Positions 1 to 7,832 of a stretch of DNA of 15,779 bases are shown one piece after another. Numbering within the stretch: the first letter of the stretch is position 1; each line of letters opens with the position of its first letter. The position numbers and the translations under genes were made by a program. The notes below the pieces were generated by a model. It was given only the letters and a program-made list of their open reading frames with translations, was not told the DNA's origin and did not search any database. Origin of the DNA: an uncultured Oxalobacteraceae bacterium (GTDB lineage Bacteria; Pseudomonadota; Gammaproteobacteria; Burkholderiales; Burkholderiaceae); NCBI GenBank assembly GCA_946479255.1, contig CAMLFK010000101.1, positions 1 to 15,779 of the forward strand, in the 5' to 3' direction.

Positions 1-2
1 AT

Positions 3-455
3 GAAAGTGGCCTGATCGGTGAATCGCCGAACGGCATCCCGAATAACCTGATGCCTTACATTACCCAGGTCGCGGTTGGCCAGCGTCCCCAGTTGTCGGT
101 GTATGGCGGCGACTATCCGACCGTGGACGGCACTGGCGTGCGCGACTACATCCACGTGGTGGACCTGGCCGATGGGCACGTCAAGACGCTCGACAAGCTG
201 GCGGCCGGTTCCGGCCTGCTGACCTATAACCTGGGTACAGGCCGTGGTAACAGCGTGCTGGAGATGATCAAGGCATTTGAGGATGCCAGCGGGAAGAAAG
301 TGCCTTATCAGGTCGTCGATCGCCGTCCGGGTGATATCGCGGCTTGCTATGCCGATCCGGCGACTGCGGAACGTGAGCTGGGCTGGAAGGCCGAGCGCGG
401 CGTGGCGCAAATGTGCGCTGATTCCTGGCGCTGGCAGTCGAATTCGGCGCAGTAG
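3..455 (+). CDS. galE: UDP-glucose 4-epimerase, C-terminal part (5' end outside window)
   Basis: This is the last 150 residues of GalE, the cytoplasmic NAD-dependent epimerase that interconverts UDP-glucose and UDP-galactose in the Leloir pathway and supplies UDP-galactose for surface polysaccharides. The frame is open from base 3. It shows the family's C-terminal signature: SGLIGES and [14 protein letters not shown], then [19 protein letters not shown] and VDLADGHV, the [14 protein letters not shown] segment, and [13 protein letters not shown] before the end. E. coli GalE is about 338 residues, so somewhat more than half, including the Rossmann NAD-binding region and the YxxxK catalytic pair, lies to the left. 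The first internal ATG at 51 is not the start, because homologous sequence continues upstream in frame. No terminator hairpin is seen after the TAG stop. The gene converges on the oxidoreductase remnant at 492. The call is firm; only the upstream extent is unknown. Confidence 0.95.
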   Translation, partial: ESGLIGESPNGIPNNLMPYITQVAVGQRPQLSVYGGDYPTVDGTGVRDYIHVVDLADGHVKTLDKLAAGSGLLTYNLGTGRGNSVLEMIKAFEDASGKKVPYQVVDRRPGDIAACYADPATAERELGWKAERGVAQMCADSWRWQSNSAQ

Positions 456-491
456 TCGGCTTCCGTATTACCAGTTCCCATCCCCCGGCCA

Positions 492-1073
492 TCAAGCCTT
501 CTTTATGCGCATCGGCATCGGCGCCTGCTCCGGCGGCGTCAAGCCGGTCCCCATGTCGGCGATGCGCACCGACTTGCCGGTCTCGAAGCACTGGTTGGCG
601 GCGACGCCGACCAGGATCGAGTAGGCGCCTGCCCGTTCGTCCGATTTGCGTTTGAACTTGTCGGCCGGTGCGTCGCCGAAGATCTCCAGCAGCATGGCGT
701 CGTCGCCGCCGCCGTGGCCGCCGGTGCCGGTCCAGGGCTCGATGTCGCGCGCGTTGCCGCGCAGCGGGATGACCTGGATCTGCACATTATTGCTCTTGCA
801 CTGGATTTCATTGGCGCCGGCGACACCGGCTTGTTCTGTGATCCGGTGCTCGATGCGGCCCTTGGTGCCGTTGAAGGCGATGTGCTAGCCCTCCCACGAA
901 TCGTAGGCCGACAGAGTGTAGTTCAGCAGCGTGCCGTTGTTGTACTTGACCATGACGGTCATGGTGTCTTCGATGTTGATCTCGGGCCGGAATACGCACT
1001 GGTCACGGAAGTAGCCGTCGTGCTTCTCGTTGTCGAGGTAGAGCTCCTTGAGGCCTTGGTCACGCGAAGATCG
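492..1073 (-). pseudogene. Gfo/Idh/MocA family oxidoreductase, decayed C-terminal remnant
   Basis: Read on the minus strand, about 190 codons match the C-terminal domain of sugar-type Gfo/Idh/MocA NAD(P)-dependent oxidoreductases. The visible blocks are KELYLDNEKHDGYFRDQCVF, INIEDTMTVMVKYNNGTLL, YDSWEG, HIAFNGTKGRIEH, GGHGGGDDAMLLEIFG and a C-terminal YSILVGVAANQCFETGKSV. A TAG at 885-887 falls between YDSWEG and HIAFNGTKG, where relatives normally have a tyrosine, so one base change can explain it. The same frame is closed by another TAG at 1074-1076. The N-terminal Rossmann domain, roughly 200 residues, is absent. Sequence from 1077 to 1170 does not continue the gene in any frame that I can recognise. 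The stop codon is at 492-494. Such enzymes act on sugars or sugar acids, which fits the xylan and pectin genes further right. The pseudogene call is strong; the exact substrate cannot be told. Confidence 0.85.
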
Positions 1074-1170
1074 CTACCGTTTGTTCCGCAGGCGCAGCTA
1101 GCCCAGGGTGCTCGCGTCACAGACGGCCGTTCGCCATCAGGAAATCCTCCTTGAGGAACGTTACGCACGC

Positions 1171-1195
1171 AAAAAAGCGCCCCAAAGAGCGCCTT
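1171..1195 (-). terminator. Rho-independent terminator of the metallopeptidase operon
   Basis: On the minus strand a 9-pair stem, AAGGCGCTC against GGGCGCTT with two G-U pairs and a TTT-type loop, runs directly into a tract of six T. It lies about 20 bases after the TAA stop of the HExxH protein (1216-1218). The plus strand has no T tract here, so it serves the minus-strand genes. Confidence 0.75.
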
Positions 1196-1215
1196 GAGTT
1201 CACATAGGAGGGACT

Positions 1216-1977
1216 TTACATGAACATGAAGCTGTCATGGTACTGGGCGTCAGGGGTGCCCACAAGGGTTACTGGCGTATCAGCGGCCATGGCTTCCGCT
1301 GCCGGTGAGGCGGTGCTGTCTGGGCCAATCTCAGGTAGGAATGGCCCCCACGGACTGCCGCCAATCGATGGCATGCCGTAAAGCAGGTCGGACATCTCGA
1401 AGACATCCCCGAAGACATCCAGGCTTGATAGCGAGTCCATTTCAACCCAGACAAATTCGGTCGGCTCGCCAAAGTTCGGCTCATCGAAGTGCTCCCAGTG
1501 TTCGGTGTGTTCAGTGGGGTCAGGGGCGCGCATCAAGTCCCCCTTTTGGTTCACCCGGGTTGGCTCTCCAGCCTCCTTCAGGGCCTCGTTGGTCCGATAG
1601 TTGGCATAGCGCTCCGCATCGTTGCGCCATTCCGAATTCGGTGATTCCAGGTTCTTTTGGTAGTCTGGATCAGAGGCGTGATTCATCTCATGCAGGAGGA
1701 TAGATGCCGATGAGTTGACGCCTGCGAACTCCCCTTCATTATCTTGCACCGTCATCCCGACATCGGGGTCCCAATTAATGGTTCTCGTGGAGGCGTCATA
1801 CGTCATATTGCCAACATGGTTAATGGCGATTTGGACAGGTTCCCTTGCGATTGCTTCGACTACGGGCGCACCATTGAGTGGCATCGCGGTCTGGATGTAA
1901 TCGAGGGCCTTATCCAGCTTGGCGCGGTCGGTTGCGTCCGCATTAATAAGCCATAGATCGTCTACAGTAACTGGCAT
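1216..1977 (-). CDS. HExxH zinc metallopeptidase, M91 (NleD-like) type, putative secreted effector
   Basis: This is a 253-residue protein without a signal peptide or membrane segment. Residues 91-103 read ASILLHEMNHASD, with the zinc-binding HEMNH at 96-100, followed by a conserved-looking acidic and asparagine-rich stretch (NDAERYANYRTNEALKEAG, about 119-137) that could give the third ligand. The order of a short Asn/Trp strand (about 67-71, TINWD), HExxH, then a TNEAL..AGEPTR block resembles the M91 peptidase family, whose best-known member is the type III effector NleD. M91-like domains also occur as tips of type VI or polymorphic toxins. The C-terminal third (from about 152) is acidic and proline/glycine-rich and unrecognised. 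GGAG sits seven bases before the ATG. It follows the exported protein gene by 17 bases and is closed by a terminator, so the two form one unit. Its GC content is visibly lower than that of its neighbours, as in acquired cargo. The peptidase call is good; the effector role is inference. Confidence 0.7.
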   Translation of the reverse strand: MPVTVDDLWLINADATDRAKLDKALDYIQTAMPLNGAPVVEAIAREPVQIAINHVGNMTYDASTRTINWDPDVGMTVQDNEGEFAGVNSSASILLHEMNHASDPDYQKNLESPNSEWRNDAERYANYRTNEALKEAGEPTRVNQKGDLMRAPDPTEHTEHWEHFDEPNFGEPTEFVWVEMDSLSSLDVFGDVFEMSDLLYGMPSIGGSPWGPFLPEIGPDSTASPAAEAMAADTPVTLVGTPDAQYHDSFMFM

Positions 1978-1994
1978 TCTGAATCTCCGATAAA

Positions 1995-2552
1995 CTAACC
2001 GCCATCAGGGCAGAGAGTATATTTACTGGGCTGCTTCGGCGTTTTGCCAGTAGCCCATCGCTTCAAGGATTCAGGAAAATGTGCTGCGGCAGAGGCGTGA
2101 GTTCCGTTGACGAGACCGTAGAGGCGCTCTTCATCCGGCCAACGAAATTTCTTGAAAGCCAAGACCGTTGGAGGAGCGCCATCGCGATAAAGCCGAATGA
2201 GGATACGAAGGTCGAATCTCTGACCAACAGGCTCGATGCCCGTAATATCGCCATCGTTTATGACCTCAAGTAATTCACGGATTTCGCTCGGGTTCACCTG
2301 ATAGCTGCACCCATAGCGTGGCACTTGTTCCAGAGTTATGGGTAATATGCTGCTCAGTGTGTTCGGTACGATGAAGACCTCGGCAGAGGTAGCTGATTGA
2401 GCTGCCTGTAGGATGCCGGCAACTGTATCTGATGGGGACTTTTCGGCTGCACTTGCTGGCCGATGCGATAGCAGCAATCCGGCGCAAATCGCCAACGGAA
2501 TTACCAATGCGCTTGCCCAGTTGGCAAATGGTCCGCTCATCGTGTAGTTCAT
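1995..2552 (-). CDS. Exported protein of unknown function, candidate partner or immunity protein
   Basis: I do not recognise a family. From the ATG at 2552 the product is 185 residues with a clear Sec signal: a short N-terminus, a hydrophobic core WASALVIPLAICAGLLL, and a likely cleavage site near RPASAAEK (about residues 32-36). The mature part has two cysteines, in YGCSYQ and in the C-terminal LCPDGG, which could form a disulphide in the periplasm. Longer starts are open upstream (to 2636), but GAGG seven bases before 2552 and the signal peptide starting there favour this ATG. It precedes the HExxH metallopeptidase by 17 bases on the same strand. The pairing of an exported small protein with a presumed toxin suggests immunity or chaperoning. 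This rests on position only, and immunity genes more often lie downstream of the toxin. Base composition is less GC-rich than the flanks. Confidence 0.65.
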   Translation of the reverse strand: MNYTMSGPFANWASALVIPLAICAGLLLSHRPASAAEKSPSDTVAGILQAAQSATSAEVFIVPNTLSSILPITLEQVPRYGCSYQVNPSEIRELLEVINDGDITGIEPVGQRFDLRILIRLYRDGAPPTVLAFKKFRWPDEERLYGLVNGTHASAAAHFPESLKRWATGKTPKQPSKYTLCPDGG

Positions 2553-2719
2553 AAATGCCTCGCTTTGCCGAAGTCGGCGTTGTTGGTATCCAGCCATGTT
2601 AGGAGCCCCAATGGTCGCAAAGTTGAGTCCGCCCAATCGTGCGCGGGGTCTCGATAATATGCCAGTGCCATGGTTGAAAATACGCTGATGAAGGTACGAT
2701 TGCCAGCATCAAATCCAAA

Positions 2720-2732
2720 GCGGCAAAGCCGC
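2720..2732 (-). terminator. Weak hairpin after zntB, possible terminator
   Basis: A perfect GCGGC-TTT-GCCGC hairpin lies about 45 bases after the zntB stop and is followed on the minus strand by TTTGGATTT. The T tract is interrupted, so termination here is uncertain. Confidence 0.4.
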
Positions 2733-2777
2733 TCCCGCGCCCCTCTCGGCGCGCTCTACGGGATAAGGCAGCGACCA

Positions 2778-3800
2778 TTACGGTTTGTTCTGCAAGCGCA
2801 CCACGAACGCCCCGGCGGCCACGGTAAACGTCAGCACAAAGCCGACGATGATCCAGAAGCCGTTGGGATGCTGGGCCAGCGGCACGCCGCCCACATTCAT
2901 GCCGAGCAGACCGGCGATGATGTTGATCGGCAGGGCCAGCACGGTCACGATGGTCAGCACGAACAGGCTGCGGCCGTTCTCTTCGTTGACGCGCGCGGCG
3001 ATTTCTTCCTGCAGCAGCTTGATGCGTTCCTGCAGCGAGGCGATGTCGTTCAAGACCACCGAGAATTCCTCGGTCGACTGGCGCAAGCCTTCAGTGGCGA
3101 TCTCGTCCATCCAGGCCGGCGGGCGCTGCAGCAGGCGGAACAGGGCGGCCGGTTCAGGCGCGAGCAGGCGGCGCAAGCGCACCAGCACGCGCCGCATGGC
3201 GCCCAGGTCTTCGCGCTTCTGGCCGCTGCGCCCGGCCAGCAGGGTGTCCTCGATCTGGTCGACCTGCATGACCGCCTTGCGCACGATGTCGACCAGCACA
3301 TCGGCCTGGTCGCGCAGCAGGTGGGTCAGCAGTTCCACCGACGAGTGGAAAGATTCGCCCTGCAGCACGGCCTGGCGCAGGTGTTCGATCGCTTGCAGCG
3401 GCGAGCGGCGCGCGCTGATGACCACGTCCTGCGAGACGCTGGTCCAGAGCGTGGAAATGTCGGAAGCTTCGAAGGAGAAGTCATGCAGCACGTCGTTGAC
3501 GACGGCGATCAGGGTGTCGTCCGCCAGTTCGATGCGGGTCGAGCGGGTACCCTGGTGCAGGGTTTCGAAGAACTCATCGGTCAGGCTGGCGTGCGACTTG
3601 AGCCACTTCTCGCTGGCCGCGTTGGACAGGTTGAAGTGCAGCCAGACGAATTCGCCATTGCCGCGCCGCCCGGCGTCAAGCAGCCAGGCCATCGCCGCCG
3701 ACGAATCGATATGGCGTGCCGCAACGCCGTCGCTGCCGAACAAAAAGCCCCAGACCAGGCCGGAAGGATCGGATCCATACGTGAGTTCAGCTGCTTGCAT
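2778..3800 (-). CDS. zntB: Zinc transporter ZntB (CorA family)
   Basis: This 340-residue inner-membrane metal ion transporter of the CorA superfamily is of the ZntB branch, which moves zinc across the cytoplasmic membrane. It has a long soluble N-terminal domain (about 1-270), rich in charged helices towards its end, and then the two C-terminal membrane segments. TM1 ends in the diagnostic GMN motif (residues 300-302, in LLGMNVGGVP), and TM2 is FWIIVGFVLTFTVAAGAFVV. Only short KP residues follow, as usual. N-terminal blocks such as GLVWGFLF and FVWLHFNLSN match ZntB rather than classical magnesium CorA. The length matches the family (about 330). The ATG at 3800 has only a weak GGG-type ribosome site six bases upstream. 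A TAGAAT -10-like box lies at 3831-3836 without a good -35. The gene stands alone and diverges from the hydrolase operon. The large plus-strand open frames across this region are antisense shadows. Confidence 0.93.
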   Translation of the reverse strand: MQAAELTYGSDPSGLVWGFLFGSDGVAARHIDSSAAMAWLLDAGRRGNGEFVWLHFNLSNAASEKWLKSHASLTDEFFETLHQGTRSTRIELADDTLIAVVNDVLHDFSFEASDISTLWTSVSQDVVISARRSPLQAIEHLRQAVLQGESFHSSVELLTHLLRDQADVLVDIVRKAVMQVDQIEDTLLAGRSGQKREDLGAMRRVLVRLRRLLAPEPAALFRLLQRPPAWMDEIATEGLRQSTEEFSVVLNDIASLQERIKLLQEEIAARVNEENGRSLFVLTIVTVLALPINIIAGLLGMNVGGVPLAQHPNGFWIIVGFVLTFTVAAGAFVVRLQNKP

Positions 3801-3906
3801 TGCGTGCCCATGGCATTGAGGAATGCCGAGATTCTAAGCGATGCAACGGCAGTTGAGGCCGCGACCACCTTCCTGGGACATTGCGACGCGTTACTAATTG
3901 ATAGTT

Positions 3907-3935
3907 TTGCACTGCTAGACTTACGGCAATATAGT
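3907..3935 (+). promoter_or_regulatory. Sigma70-type promoter of the hydrolase-TonB receptor unit
   Basis: TTGCAC (3907-3912), a 17-base spacer and TATAGT (3930-3935) form a near-consensus promoter. The expected transcript start near 3942 lies just before AAAGG and the ATG at 3958. This excludes the in-frame ATG at 3934, which overlaps the -10 box. Confidence 0.7.
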
Positions 3936-3957
3936 GCCTTTTTCAGCAAAGGCGACC

Positions 3958-4977
3958 ATGCACAAATTCACGATGAGATTCAAGTTGATCCGCGCCAGTC
4001 TATTGCTGGCGCCAGTACTTCTATGTAGTTCGGCAGCCGCTGCCAAACCGACGGTACAAGAAGAACAGTTCGGCTTTGAAATGCTGAAATTCGCACGCCT
4101 GACCTTGCGCGATGGCGACGCACCGCCGGTACGCTACTACTTATCGACGCCCGAGCAAAAAGCGCCGCTTGTGCTGTACATCCAGGGGTCCGGTTGTACG
4201 CCGCCATTTATCGGACTAGGAACGGCGAACCGCCACTCAACGATCTATTCCTGGATTCCATTGGCCATCGAGAAGCGCTATGCCGTCATGGCCGTGGACA
4301 AGCCATATCAGTCGGACGAGCCGCAACAGGGCGAACGCGGTAGCGCCATCGGCTGTGCCGGCGACTTCAACAAGCATTTTTCATACGGTAGCTGGCTGGC
4401 CACCCTGAAGACGGCTGTGCGCCATGCGCTGAGCCGGCCCGAAGTCGATTCCCGCCGCGTGCTGGTGATCGGAATCTCCGAGGGAGCAACGATGGCGGCC
4501 GGCCTGGCGCGCGCGATTCCCGAAATCACCGATGTCGTCCTGGTCGGCGTCAATGGGCCGACCCAGCTGTATGACTTCGCCGCCAACATCTATCGCAGCA
4601 ATGGCAGCGACGAAGAGAAGCTTCGCCAGCTGCAAGAAGTGGACGCTACCTTTACCGCTATCCGCGCCGATCCGGCGAGCGGCAGCAAGTTCGCTTGGGG
4701 GCACCCGTATCTGCGCTGGAGCAGCTTCTTCGCTGAATCGCCGGCGGAGAACCTGGCGCACGCGAAGGCACGGGTTTATCTGGCCAGCGGTATGCAAGAC
4801 AGGAACGTACCGATACTCTCGACCGAAGTCATGTACGCTCAATTGCGTGCGCAGGGCAGGGACGTGACCTTCCGCCGCGTGCCATCGGGTGGACATGATC
4901 TTGCGCCGGTGGGCCGGCCAATTCCTGAAGCGCAAAAGGAGTTCGACGCCTTCATGGCATGGTTCGACCAGCGCTGA
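3958..4977 (+). CDS. Exported alpha/beta hydrolase
   Basis: This 339-residue serine hydrolase has an N-terminal Sec signal (MHKFTMRFKLIRASLLLAPV, cleavage expected near SSAAAAKP, residues 24-31). The alpha/beta hydrolase features are in order: an early strand and oxyanion-type stretch VLYIQGSGC (72-80), the nucleophile elbow GISEG with Ser174, the acid Asp281 in ASGMQDRNVP, and His313 in SGGHDL. These residues form a complete putative catalytic triad. It resembles prolyl-oligopeptidase or dienelactone-hydrolase-like folds rather than a specific esterase. Mature cysteines occur at GSGC (80) and in AIGCAG (133). The start at 3958 is chosen because AAAGG precedes it by five bases and the promoter excludes an earlier ATG. 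Seventy bases later begins a TonB-dependent receptor on the same strand with no terminator between, so they are likely co-transcribed. The hydrolase may process the ligand taken up. The substrate is unknown. Confidence 0.85.
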   Translation: MHKFTMRFKLIRASLLLAPVLLCSSAAAAKPTVQEEQFGFEMLKFARLTLRDGDAPPVRYYLSTPEQKAPLVLYIQGSGCTPPFIGLGTANRHSTIYSWIPLAIEKRYAVMAVDKPYQSDEPQQGERGSAIGCAGDFNKHFSYGSWLATLKTAVRHALSRPEVDSRRVLVIGISEGATMAAGLARAIPEITDVVLVGVNGPTQLYDFAANIYRSNGSDEEKLRQLQEVDATFTAIRADPASGSKFAWGHPYLRWSSFFAESPAENLAHAKARVYLASGMQDRNVPILSTEVMYAQLRAQGRDVTFRRVPSGGHDLAPVGRPIPEAQKEFDAFMAWFDQR

Positions 4978-5047
4978 CAGGCGTATTAACAGCGCTACCT
5001 TTATTTTGTGGCAGCGGCTTGGCAACGGTTCCAAAGGGCGCAAAATC

Positions 5048-7336
5048 ATGGACAATATGGGGTCTTCCATTTGCCTAGTTCGCCTTGCCATGTATTTATC
5101 GCTTCCTCCGCATTTCCGCCTGGCCGTATTCGGCGCCGCCTTGTCCGCCGCCAGCGCCGGGTGGGCCCAGAGCCCTGCGGTGAACGACGGCAAGAGCGAC
5201 AAGCTCACGCCGTCCTCGGCCGCCGATGCCAAGGCCGATGCCAAGGCAGAGCCGATCATGCAGGTGGTCCAAGTAAAAGCCGCGCGCAATCTCTACGATC
5301 CGCGCCGCGACGATACCGCTAGCAAAGTGGTCGTCGGCACTGATGAGATCGTCAAGTACGGCGATACCAGCGTGCTCGACGTGCTCAAGCGGGTGCCCGG
5401 CATTACCGTGGACCAGGCTGGCGGCGGCATCCGCATGCGCGGCCTGGCCGGCAACTACACCCAGATCCTGATCAATGGCGAGCGTGCCCCGGCCGGCTTC
5501 ACCATCGACCAGATTCCGCCCGAGATGATCGAGAAGATCGAGGTCTTGCGCGCCGCCAGTGCCGAGTACTCGACCCAGTCGATCGCCGGCACCATCAACG
5601 TCATCACCAAGAAGGCGGTGCGCATCGCCGTGCGCGAGGTGAAAGCGCAGTTGTCCGGCGACCGGGTCAACCTGCGTCCCAACCTGAACTTCAACCTGGC
5701 CGACAAGATCGACAATCTGAACTGGTCGCTCAACGGCGCAGCCAATTACAACCGCGCCAAGCGCACCTGGCCGACCTTCGAGGAAGGCTTCGATGCGCTT
5801 GGTGAGCGCAATCTGCGGCGCGACATGTTCAACCGCGAGCGCTCCGACGCCACCGGCATGAACCTGGCGCCGCGCCTGTCGTGGGCACTCGATGGCGGCG
5901 ACACGCTGACCCTGCAGGCCTACCTCAACAGCAACTCCAACGAGACCGAGGGCCACTACCAGGCTGTCACCTCGCTAGGCGCGCAGCCGGCGTATCCGGA
6001 GACCGACTACCGCAACGCCAGCCAAAGCAGCTACTCGCGCGGCGACGCCAACTGGGTGCACAAGCTGGAAGCGGGCGGTAAGCTGGATCTGAAGTTTGGC
6101 CTGTTCCAGAGCAGCTGGGATGGCCAGAACTGGCGCGCGGGCCCGCATTCTGATCCGGCGTCCGGTACGGCGCGCGCACCGCTTGACGCCTTGATCGAGT
6201 CCGATAGTGAAGAGCGCGGCGTTTCGACCGCCGGCAAATACACCTCAAACCTGTTCGACGGCCACTCGCTGATGGTCGGCTGGGATGCCGGCTACAGCAC
6301 CCGCGACGACATCCGCCGCGAACAGGACCACGCAATCGATCTGCCGCGCGAAGATTTCGACGCCCAGGTGACGCGCCTGGCCGTGTTCGCGCAGGACGAG
6401 TTCAACCTGACCCCGAACTGGTCGATGTATCTTGGCGCGCGTTGGGAAGGCTATCGGACCGACACCGGCGGCAGCAATGCGGAAGATGTCAGCTCGCGCA
6501 CCAGCGTGCTCAGTCCGATCTTCCAGACCCTCTACAAGCTGCCGGGCGGGCGCGGCGGGCAGCTGCGCCTGGCGGTGACGCGCACCTTCAAGGCGCCCAA
6601 CACCTGGCAGCTGACGGCGCGCCGTTGGAAGTCGACCGAAAACAAGCAGGAGTCGCCGGACAGCAGCGGCAATCCGAAGCTTAAACCGGAACTGGCGCTG
6701 GGCGTGGACGCGGCCTACGAATCGTATTGGGCGGAAGGCGCGCTGTTTTCCATCAGCGCCTCGATGCGTCGTATCGACGGGCTGATCCGCAACGATCTGG
6801 TGGAGGAGCGGCCGAATTACTGGGTGTCCTTCCCGAGCAACCTGGGCGATGCGACCACCCGCAGCCTGGAACTTGAGACGCGCTTTCCCTTGAAAGCGCT
6901 CATTGCCGATGCACCGGGACTGGACGTGCGCGCCAGTGTGAACCGCAACTGGTCCGTAGTCGATTTCGTGCCTGGGCCGGACAACCGGCTCGACCAGCAG
7001 GTGCCGATGACGGCCAACCTGGGCCTGGACTATAAGGCCGGCCAGCTGACCACCGGCGGCAGCTTCACTTTCCGCAGCGGCGGCCCGGTGCGCATCTCGG
7101 AGCGCCAGACCGCGGTGACCCCGTACCGCCACGATCTGGAGCTGTACGGGCTGTGGAAGTTCGACAGCAAGAAGCAGATGCGGATCGCCGTCACCAATAT
7201 CCTCGGCGAGGACTGGATCGGCGATAACACTTATGAACGGCGCGATGTGGACGGCAAGCTGACCGGCACCGTGCGGCGGGTGTCGGCCTGGCCGGTCGAT
7301 GTGGCGCTACGGGCGACCATGGAGATGCGTTTTTAA
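5048..7336 (+). CDS. TonB-dependent outer membrane receptor
   Basis: This 762-residue outer-membrane active transporter is energised by TonB-ExbB-ExbD. It has an N-terminal signal region (residues 1-40, ending near ASAGWAQ), an Ala/Lys/Asp-rich linker, a TonB-box-like PIMQVVQVKA (about 69-78), and a plug domain at about 92-188 with VLDVLKRVPGITV, IRMRGLAGNYTQILINGERA and EMIEKIEVLRAASAEYSTQS. The rest forms a large beta-barrel ending in the aromatic residue F expected for outer-membrane insertion (ATMEMRF). The barrel looks like the OMP beta-barrel type found in uncharacterised TonB receptors rather than a named siderophore receptor. A longer open frame starts at 4889 inside the hydrolase gene, but the ATG at 5048 is preceded by AAAGGG and begins the signal peptide. 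It is probably in one operon with the hydrolase. The ligand is unknown; a saccharide or aromatic ester is plausible given the neighbours, but this is inference. Confidence 0.92.
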   Translation: MDNMGSSICLVRLAMYLSLPPHFRLAVFGAALSAASAGWAQSPAVNDGKSDKLTPSSAADAKADAKAEPIMQVVQVKAARNLYDPRRDDTASKVVVGTDEIVKYGDTSVLDVLKRVPGITVDQAGGGIRMRGLAGNYTQILINGERAPAGFTIDQIPPEMIEKIEVLRAASAEYSTQSIAGTINVITKKAVRIAVREVKAQLSGDRVNLRPNLNFNLADKIDNLNWSLNGAANYNRAKRTWPTFEEGFDALGERNLRRDMFNRERSDATGMNLAPRLSWALDGGDTLTLQAYLNSNSNETEGHYQAVTSLGAQPAYPETDYRNASQSSYSRGDANWVHKLEAGGKLDLKFGLFQSSWDGQNWRAGPHSDPASGTARAPLDALIESDSEERGVSTAGKYTSNLFDGHSLMVGWDAGYSTRDDIRREQDHAIDLPREDFDAQVTRLAVFAQDEFNLTPNWSMYLGARWEGYRTDTGGSNAEDVSSRTSVLSPIFQTLYKLPGGRGGQLRLAVTRTFKAPNTWQLTARRWKSTENKQESPDSSGNPKLKPELALGVDAAYESYWAEGALFSISASMRRIDGLIRNDLVEERPNYWVSFPSNLGDATTRSLELETRFPLKALIADAPGLDVRASVNRNWSVVDFVPGPDNRLDQQVPMTANLGLDYKAGQLTTGGSFTFRSGGPVRISERQTAVTPYRHDLELYGLWKFDSKKQMRIAVTNILGEDWIGDNTYERRDVDGKLTGTVRRVSAWPVDVALRATMEMRF

Positions 7337-7362
7337 GCGCAGGCCTACAAGCTGGAGTACGC

Positions 7363-7677
7363 TTACTTCTCCGGCTCCAACTCATCCTGCCCCACCAGAT
7401 AGGCCTCATCGGCCGCCAGCTGGGCTTCGGGCGGCAGGCTCTCATGCTCGCGCGCCCGGGCCAGCAGCACCTGGACGTTGTCGATCTTATGGCGCGCCGC
7501 CTCGGCCAGGGTGGCCAGGGTGAGCGGCTGGGGCAGCATCAGCTCGCAGGCCTCGGCGGCCTTGACGGCCGCATGCGTGGCCGGCAGCTCGCCCGAGATA
7601 CCACTTTCGTCGCGTTCAATCAGCCGCAGCACCTGGCGCAGGCCTAGTTCCAGTTGTTCCAGTCGGGCCGACTCCAT
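7363..7677 (-). CDS. Small conserved-looking protein of unknown function
   Basis: I recognise no family. The product is about 104 residues, soluble, leucine- and glutamate-rich and probably almost entirely helical. It has no signal, no membrane segment and no cysteine-based metal site (one Cys, in AEACELML). Helical stretches at about 1-24 and 50-82 (TLATLAEAARHKIDNVQVLLARARE) have heptad-like leucine spacing, so a helical bundle or short coiled coil is possible. Two consecutive ATG codons begin the frame. AGGAGG at 7683-7688 lies five bases before the second (7677) but only two before the first (7680), so the second is preferred. The strong ribosome site argues that this is a real gene. It stands alone, convergent with the TonB receptor (26 bases apart) and divergent from the GH115 gene. 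Confidence 0.7.
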   Translation of the reverse strand: MESARLEQLELGLRQVLRLIERDESGISGELPATHAAVKAAEACELMLPQPLTLATLAEAARHKIDNVQVLLARAREHESLPPEAQLAADEAYLVGQDELEPEK

Positions 7678-7803
7678 CATTACCTCCTGTTAGTTCATGT
7701 TGGAAACGCCATATGAGCATACCCTTTCAGCATAGGCCGTGCCGCCCGCTTCGCACAGCCACTGGAAAAGCTGTACAAATCCTGAGCGCAGGCGTGGAAA
7801 GAA

Positions 7804-7832
7804 TTGCCAAACATGGGAAATGCTAATACATT
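7804..7832 (+). promoter_or_regulatory. Sigma70-type promoter of the GH115 gene
   Basis: TTGCCA (7804-7809), a 17-base spacer and TACATT (7827-7832) give a good promoter. A start of transcription near 7839 makes the GTG at 7844 almost leaderless and leaves about 38 bases before the GTG at 7877. Confidence 0.6.

Noticed and set aside
1077..1170. AAGGAGG ahead of ATG near 1132 (minus strand), and a reading VTFLKEDFLMANGRL vaguely like the start of a uronate isomerase
   Set aside because: The frame stops after six codons from the ATG, and the resemblance is too short to call. It may be more decayed sequence of the same locus.
2549..2671. 40-codon minus-strand ORF whose stop overlaps the start of the exported protein (ATGA)
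   Set aside because: It has no ribosome site, no recognisable sequence, and its start lies upstream of a TATTAT -10-like box (2654-2659). The overlap could suggest coupling, but support is too weak for a gene call.
3934..3957. Earlier in-frame ATG for the hydrolase
   Set aside because: It overlaps the -10 box of the only good promoter, has no ribosome site, and would lengthen the signal peptide.
2670..4028. 452-codon plus-strand open frame
   Set aside because: It is antisense to zntB, whose GMN motif and membrane segments are unmistakable.
4889..5047. Longer N-terminus of the TonB receptor starting inside the hydrolase gene
   Set aside because: The extra 53 residues are out-of-frame hydrolase sequence. 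AAAGGG and the signal peptide mark 5048 as the start.
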